A stretch of 7,862 bases of DNA from CAYOEZ01 sp964402955 (lineage in GTDB: Bacteria > Chloroflexota > DTOL01 > DAOUCN01): positions 1 to 7,862 of the forward strand of contig CAYOEZ010000217.1 of NCBI GenBank assembly GCA_964402955.1. Reading direction: 5' to 3'. Positions 5,925 to 7,862 of this stretch are shown here, piece by piece (position 1 is the first letter of the stretch; each line of letters opens with the position of its first letter). A model generated the notes under the pieces. It did not search any database, was not told the DNA's origin, and saw only the letters and a list, made by a program, of their open reading frames with translations. The translations under genes and the position numbers were made by a program.

Positions 5925-7234
5925 TGGCTCGTGAAGAACTTGTCAAGGTACCGGCGGTCATCCTGGGCAGCCGATTACGTGCAAAGCGCAAGGGCCTCCG
6001 CATGTCGCAGCATCAGCTTGGCGGCGAAGACTTCTCGCCGTCGTACGTCAGCGCCGTTGAACGCGGGAAAATCCGTCCGTCACTCAAGGCACTGTACATT
6101 CTAGCCGATCGACTCGGCGAACCGGTCACCTATTTCCTTCAGGACGAAGGAATACCCCGCACAGGGGACGTGCTCGATGAGATTGTCACTGCTGCCTCCA
6201 TAGATATCTTCCAGGGCAAGGCAGAAGCGGCGATCGCACGCTTACAGGCAGCCAATCTCGAGGGCCACACACCGGAAATGCAAAGCCGCATGTATCTCTG
6301 TCTGGGCCAGGCTCACATCGCCAACCATCAGCCTTCCGAAGCCATCAGCGCGCTGCAAGAAGCTTTGCGTCTGGCTGAGAGCGCCGGCAACCCCGTGCTT
6401 GCCGCCTACGCTCGCCTCTATCAGGGCACAGCCTATTTCCGCCAGCAGAAGACAGGCATGGCGCTCGATTTCCATCGTCGCTGCTTGCAGACCATTCACG
6501 ATGGAACTGTCAAAGACCTTGACTTCTCGCTGCAGGTCTATGGTAGGCTTGGCGAGGACCTCGTTGCCCTGGGGCAGGAGAAAGATGCCCTGGCGTATTT
6601 CGATGAAGCGATGCAGCTCGCCCAGAGCGCGTCCGACTTGCGCTCGCTGGCATCTGCCATGTGGTCGCTTAGCACGTCATACCAGAGCAGCAATGATCCG
6701 ATCCGCGCGCGCTACTATGGCGAGAAGAGCCGGGCGGCCTTTGAATCGCTGCGTATGTTGAGCGCCGCCGCAAGTATGCGCAACACCTATGCTGCCGTCC
6801 TTAGCAACACGGGAAACAAGCCCGCAGCAGAGCGCATCTTGCGCGAGGCGGAGACGATGGGTGAACGCATCGGCGATGCGTCGGTCACAGCAACCGCCAC
6901 GGTGAGGCTGGGGGAATTGGCCAGCGAGAAGAAGGAGTACGCCACCGCCGCCAAACTGATCGCCAGAGGCGTCGAGGCGGCCACGGCCCAGGGCGACCAC
7001 CTGGTCGCCGGCGCCGGTTTGCTTTCGCTCGCCCAGGTCTACGTCGCCGAGAACAAACGTGACGACGCTGAACGACAGTTCAAGTCTGCCATCACCATAC
7101 TGCAGAGCACCAACGCCCACGAGACCCTGAGCAAGGCCTACTTCCGCTACGGGCAGGCCCTGGTTGCCTGGGGTGAGAGCAGCAAAGGATCCGAATACCT
7201 GGAAAAGGCATATCTGCAAGGCCGCAAGGCATAA
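5924..7234 (+). CDS. XRE-family HTH transcriptional regulator with TPR sensor domain
   Basis: A 436-residue DNA-binding regulator. Residues 14-72 form an XRE/Cro-type helix-turn-helix (SRLRAKRKGLRMSQHQLG, then PSYVSAVERGKIRPS and LYILADRLGEPVTYFLQ), with the recognition helix around 39-48. Residues about 85-434 are a chain of roughly eight tetratricopeptide-like helical hairpins, for example 121-152, 203-236, 283-313, 362-393 and 404-434, with repeated small/aromatic spacing such as LGQAHIA and EALRLAE. This layout resembles RRNPP-type ligand-sensing regulators, though no signal peptide gene was identified. The open frame can be extended to a TTG at 5879, but ATG 5924 is preferred because GAGGG lies 7 nt upstream and the HTH begins soon after. 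It stops 1 nt before maoC and is divergent to the ald/vor arm, so autoregulation and control of the neighbours are plausible. The ligand is unknown. Confidence 0.9.
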   Translation: MAREELVKVPAVILGSRLRAKRKGLRMSQHQLGGEDFSPSYVSAVERGKIRPSLKALYILADRLGEPVTYFLQDEGIPRTGDVLDEIVTAASIDIFQGKAEAAIARLQAANLEGHTPEMQSRMYLCLGQAHIANHQPSEAISALQEALRLAESAGNPVLAAYARLYQGTAYFRQQKTGMALDFHRRCLQTIHDGTVKDLDFSLQVYGRLGEDLVALGQEKDALAYFDEAMQLAQSASDLRSLASAMWSLSTSYQSSNDPIRARYYGEKSRAAFESLRMLSAAASMRNTYAAVLSNTGNKPAAERILREAETMGERIGDASVTATATVRLGELASEKKEYATAAKLIARGVEAATAQGDHLVAGAGLLSLAQVYVAENKRDDAERQFKSAITILQSTNAHETLSKAYFRYGQALVAWGESSKGSEYLEKAYLQGRKA

Positions 7235-7235
7235 A

Positions 7236-7655
7236 ATGATACGACCCCGCAACACCTTCACTATTGGCGAGAAAGCCTCGTTGAGCCATACGGTCAGCGC
7301 AAGCGACGTGGCCGAGTTCGCCCGCATCTCCGGCGACCATAACCCTGTCCACCTGGACGATGAATACGCCAGAACAACGCGCTTCGGCGGACGTATTGCC
7401 CACGGCATGCTGACGGCGGGTTTCATTTCGGCTGTGCTTGGCACAAAGCTGCCCGGTCCCGGAGGCATCTACCTCAATCAGACCCTCAAGTTCACCGCTC
7501 CGGTGCGCATCGGCGACACGATCACGGCAACCGCCGAGGTGACTGCCTACCGTGACGACAAGCGCATCGTCACGCTCAAGACTGACTGCATCAACCAGCG
7601 CGGTGAGCTTGTACTCAGCGGCGAGGCTGTGCTGTTGATGGAGAAAGCACAATAA
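7236..7655 (+). CDS. MaoC-like dehydratase, probable (R)-specific enoyl-CoA hydratase
   Basis: A 139-residue single hot-dog-fold protein, the usual length for PhaJ-like enzymes that hydrate trans-2-enoyl-CoA to (R)-3-hydroxyacyl-CoA. The hydratase-2 motif is clear: ARISGDHNPVHLDDEYA at 29-45, with the catalytic Asp34 and His39 in place, followed by GGRIAHGMLTAG at 51-62, which lines the active site, and LKFTAPVRIGDTI at 84-96. The ATG at 7236 is chosen because it lies 1 nt after the stop of the regulator gene, with AAGG 7 nt upstream, and gives the family's normal N-terminus; the open frame to 7164 overlaps the regulator and adds unrelated residues. Cotranscription and translational coupling with the regulator are very likely. 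The natural substrate (fatty acid, polyester or crotonyl-CoA route) cannot be decided. Some relatives act as dehydratases in other CoA pathways. Confidence 0.93.
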   Translation: MIRPRNTFTIGEKASLSHTVSASDVAEFARISGDHNPVHLDDEYARTTRFGGRIAHGMLTAGFISAVLGTKLPGPGGIYLNQTLKFTAPVRIGDTITATAEVTAYRDDKRIVTLKTDCINQRGELVLSGEAVLLMEKAQ

Positions 7656-7663
7656 GAAAACCT

Positions 7664-7704
7664 CCTGGCGGCTGCTAGTACTACCGCACTTTTCGTCCGC
7701 CAGG
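7664..7704 (+). other. Stem-loop after maoC, weak terminator candidate
   Basis: A perfect 8-bp stem (CCTGGCGG at 7664-7671 with CCGCCAGG at 7697-7704) encloses a 25-nt loop, starting 9 nt after the maoC stop. There is no T-run after the stem, so it does not meet the usual intrinsic terminator pattern, but its position at the end of the transcription unit suggests a 3'-end role. Confidence 0.35.
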
Positions 7705-7714
7705 GTGTGAATTC

Positions 7715-7782
7715 ACCACAGAGGCGCAGAGAGCACTGAGTTCTTGCCTTGTTTTCCTCTGCGTTCTCAGCGTCTCGGCGGT
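7715..7782. repeat. Imperfect palindromic dispersed-type repeat
   Basis: Left arm 7715-7740 (beginning ACCACAGAGGCGCAGAG) and right arm 7757-7782 (ending CGTCTCGGCGGT) are inverted copies: 19 of 26 positions are identical to the reverse complement and two more allow G-U pairing, around a 16-nt loop. The ACCACAGAGNCNCAGAG style is one I recall from repeated intergenic palindromes in Chloroflexota and some other environmental genomes. It lies between maoC and a possible convergent gene, where it could also serve as a bidirectional 3'-end structure. Only one copy is in this window, so its repetitive nature is inferred. Confidence 0.55.
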
Positions 7783-7800
7783 AAAAAAGGCCGTCCTTAC

Positions 7801-7862
7801 CTACGGCTTTCTGGCGCGTACCAGTACGCTTCGGGCGACGCCGGCAATGTATTCGCTGCTTC
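7801..7862 (-). CDS. Possible 3' end of a convergent gene, function unknown
   Basis: On the minus strand one frame entering from the window edge reads SSEYIAGVARSVLVRARKP and stops at TAG 7801-7803. The alternation of hydrophobic and basic residues at the end is protein-like. A convergent gene would also explain the palindrome in the spacer. Nineteen residues are too few to assign a family, and another frame also stays open for this distance. Confidence 0.3.
   Translation of the reverse strand, partial: SSEYIAGVARSVLVRARKP

Noticed and set aside
7164..7235. Upstream extension of maoC to 7164
   Set aside because: It overlaps the end of the regulator gene, adds residues not typical of the MaoC family, and lacks a ribosome binding site; ATG 7236 has both spacing and family length in its favour.
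6677..7468. Open frame of 263 codons on the minus strand, opposite the regulator and maoC
   Set aside because: It crosses the junction of two clearly supported genes on the other strand and has no recognisable protein motif; it is a shadow of their codon bias.
7092..7652. Open frame of 186 codons on the minus strand, opposite maoC
   Set aside because: Its extent mirrors maoC and the end of the TPR gene, and its amino-acid sequence shows no domain.
1..7862. CRISPR array, tRNA/rRNA genes, insertion sequence or phage genes
   Set aside because: No regularly spaced direct repeats, no cloverleaf or rRNA-like sequence, and no transposase, integrase or structural phage protein is visible in any frame.

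Overview
The window looks like a piece of a GC-rich bacterial chromosome from an organism with an anaerobic or facultatively anaerobic style of metabolism. The ferredoxin-linked 2-oxoacid oxidoreductase genes, the XRE-TPR regulator and the dispersed palindrome near the right end would fit Chloroflexota (Anaerolineae-like). That placement is an inference from gene style, not a search result. No RNA gene, CRISPR array, transposase, phage gene or recognisable defence system was seen.

Left two thirds (1-4701, minus strand): a tightly spaced gene cluster read right to left. It starts with a radical SAM protein preceded by an extended -10 promoter. Next come a 2x[4Fe-4S] ferredoxin subunit, the alpha subunit VorB, an FAD-dependent glycerol-3-phosphate dehydrogenase, and the first 50 codons of the TPP-binding beta subunit, cut by the window edge. 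Gaps are 45-83 nt and each cistron has its own Shine-Dalgarno sequence. The oddities are the GlpD-type dehydrogenase sitting between two subunits of one oxidoreductase and the radical SAM gene at the head of the cluster. Two of the intercistronic gaps contain small GC-rich hairpins.

Middle (4836-5560, minus strand): a gene wreck. The first 142 codons of an alanine dehydrogenase run, within a 9-bp segment compatible with both genes (5135-5143), directly into the last ~100 codons of an acetyl-CoA hydrolase / 4-hydroxybutyrate-type CoA-transferase in a different reading frame. Most of both genes is missing, which indicates a microhomology deletion in the genome or a chimeric join in the assembly. 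The promoters and ribosome binding site in front of the broken ald look intact.

Right third (5561-7862): a divergent control region of about 360 bp carries near-consensus sigma-70 promoters facing both ways. Two of them share the layout TTGACA-N17-TATTCT. The rightward promoter drives an XRE helix-turn-helix regulator with a long TPR domain, followed after 1 nt by a MaoC-type (R)-enoyl-CoA hydratase. After the hydratase come a short stem-loop, a 26+26 nt imperfect palindromic repeat with the look of a dispersed element, and possibly the last 19 codons of a convergent gene.

Taken together, the genes concern acyl-CoA and 2-oxoacid metabolism (2-oxoacid to acyl-CoA plus reduced ferredoxin, CoA transfer, enoyl-CoA hydration), with alanine and glycerol-3-phosphate oxidation as side inputs. 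The XRE-TPR protein is the obvious candidate regulator of both arms, but that is inferred from position only.
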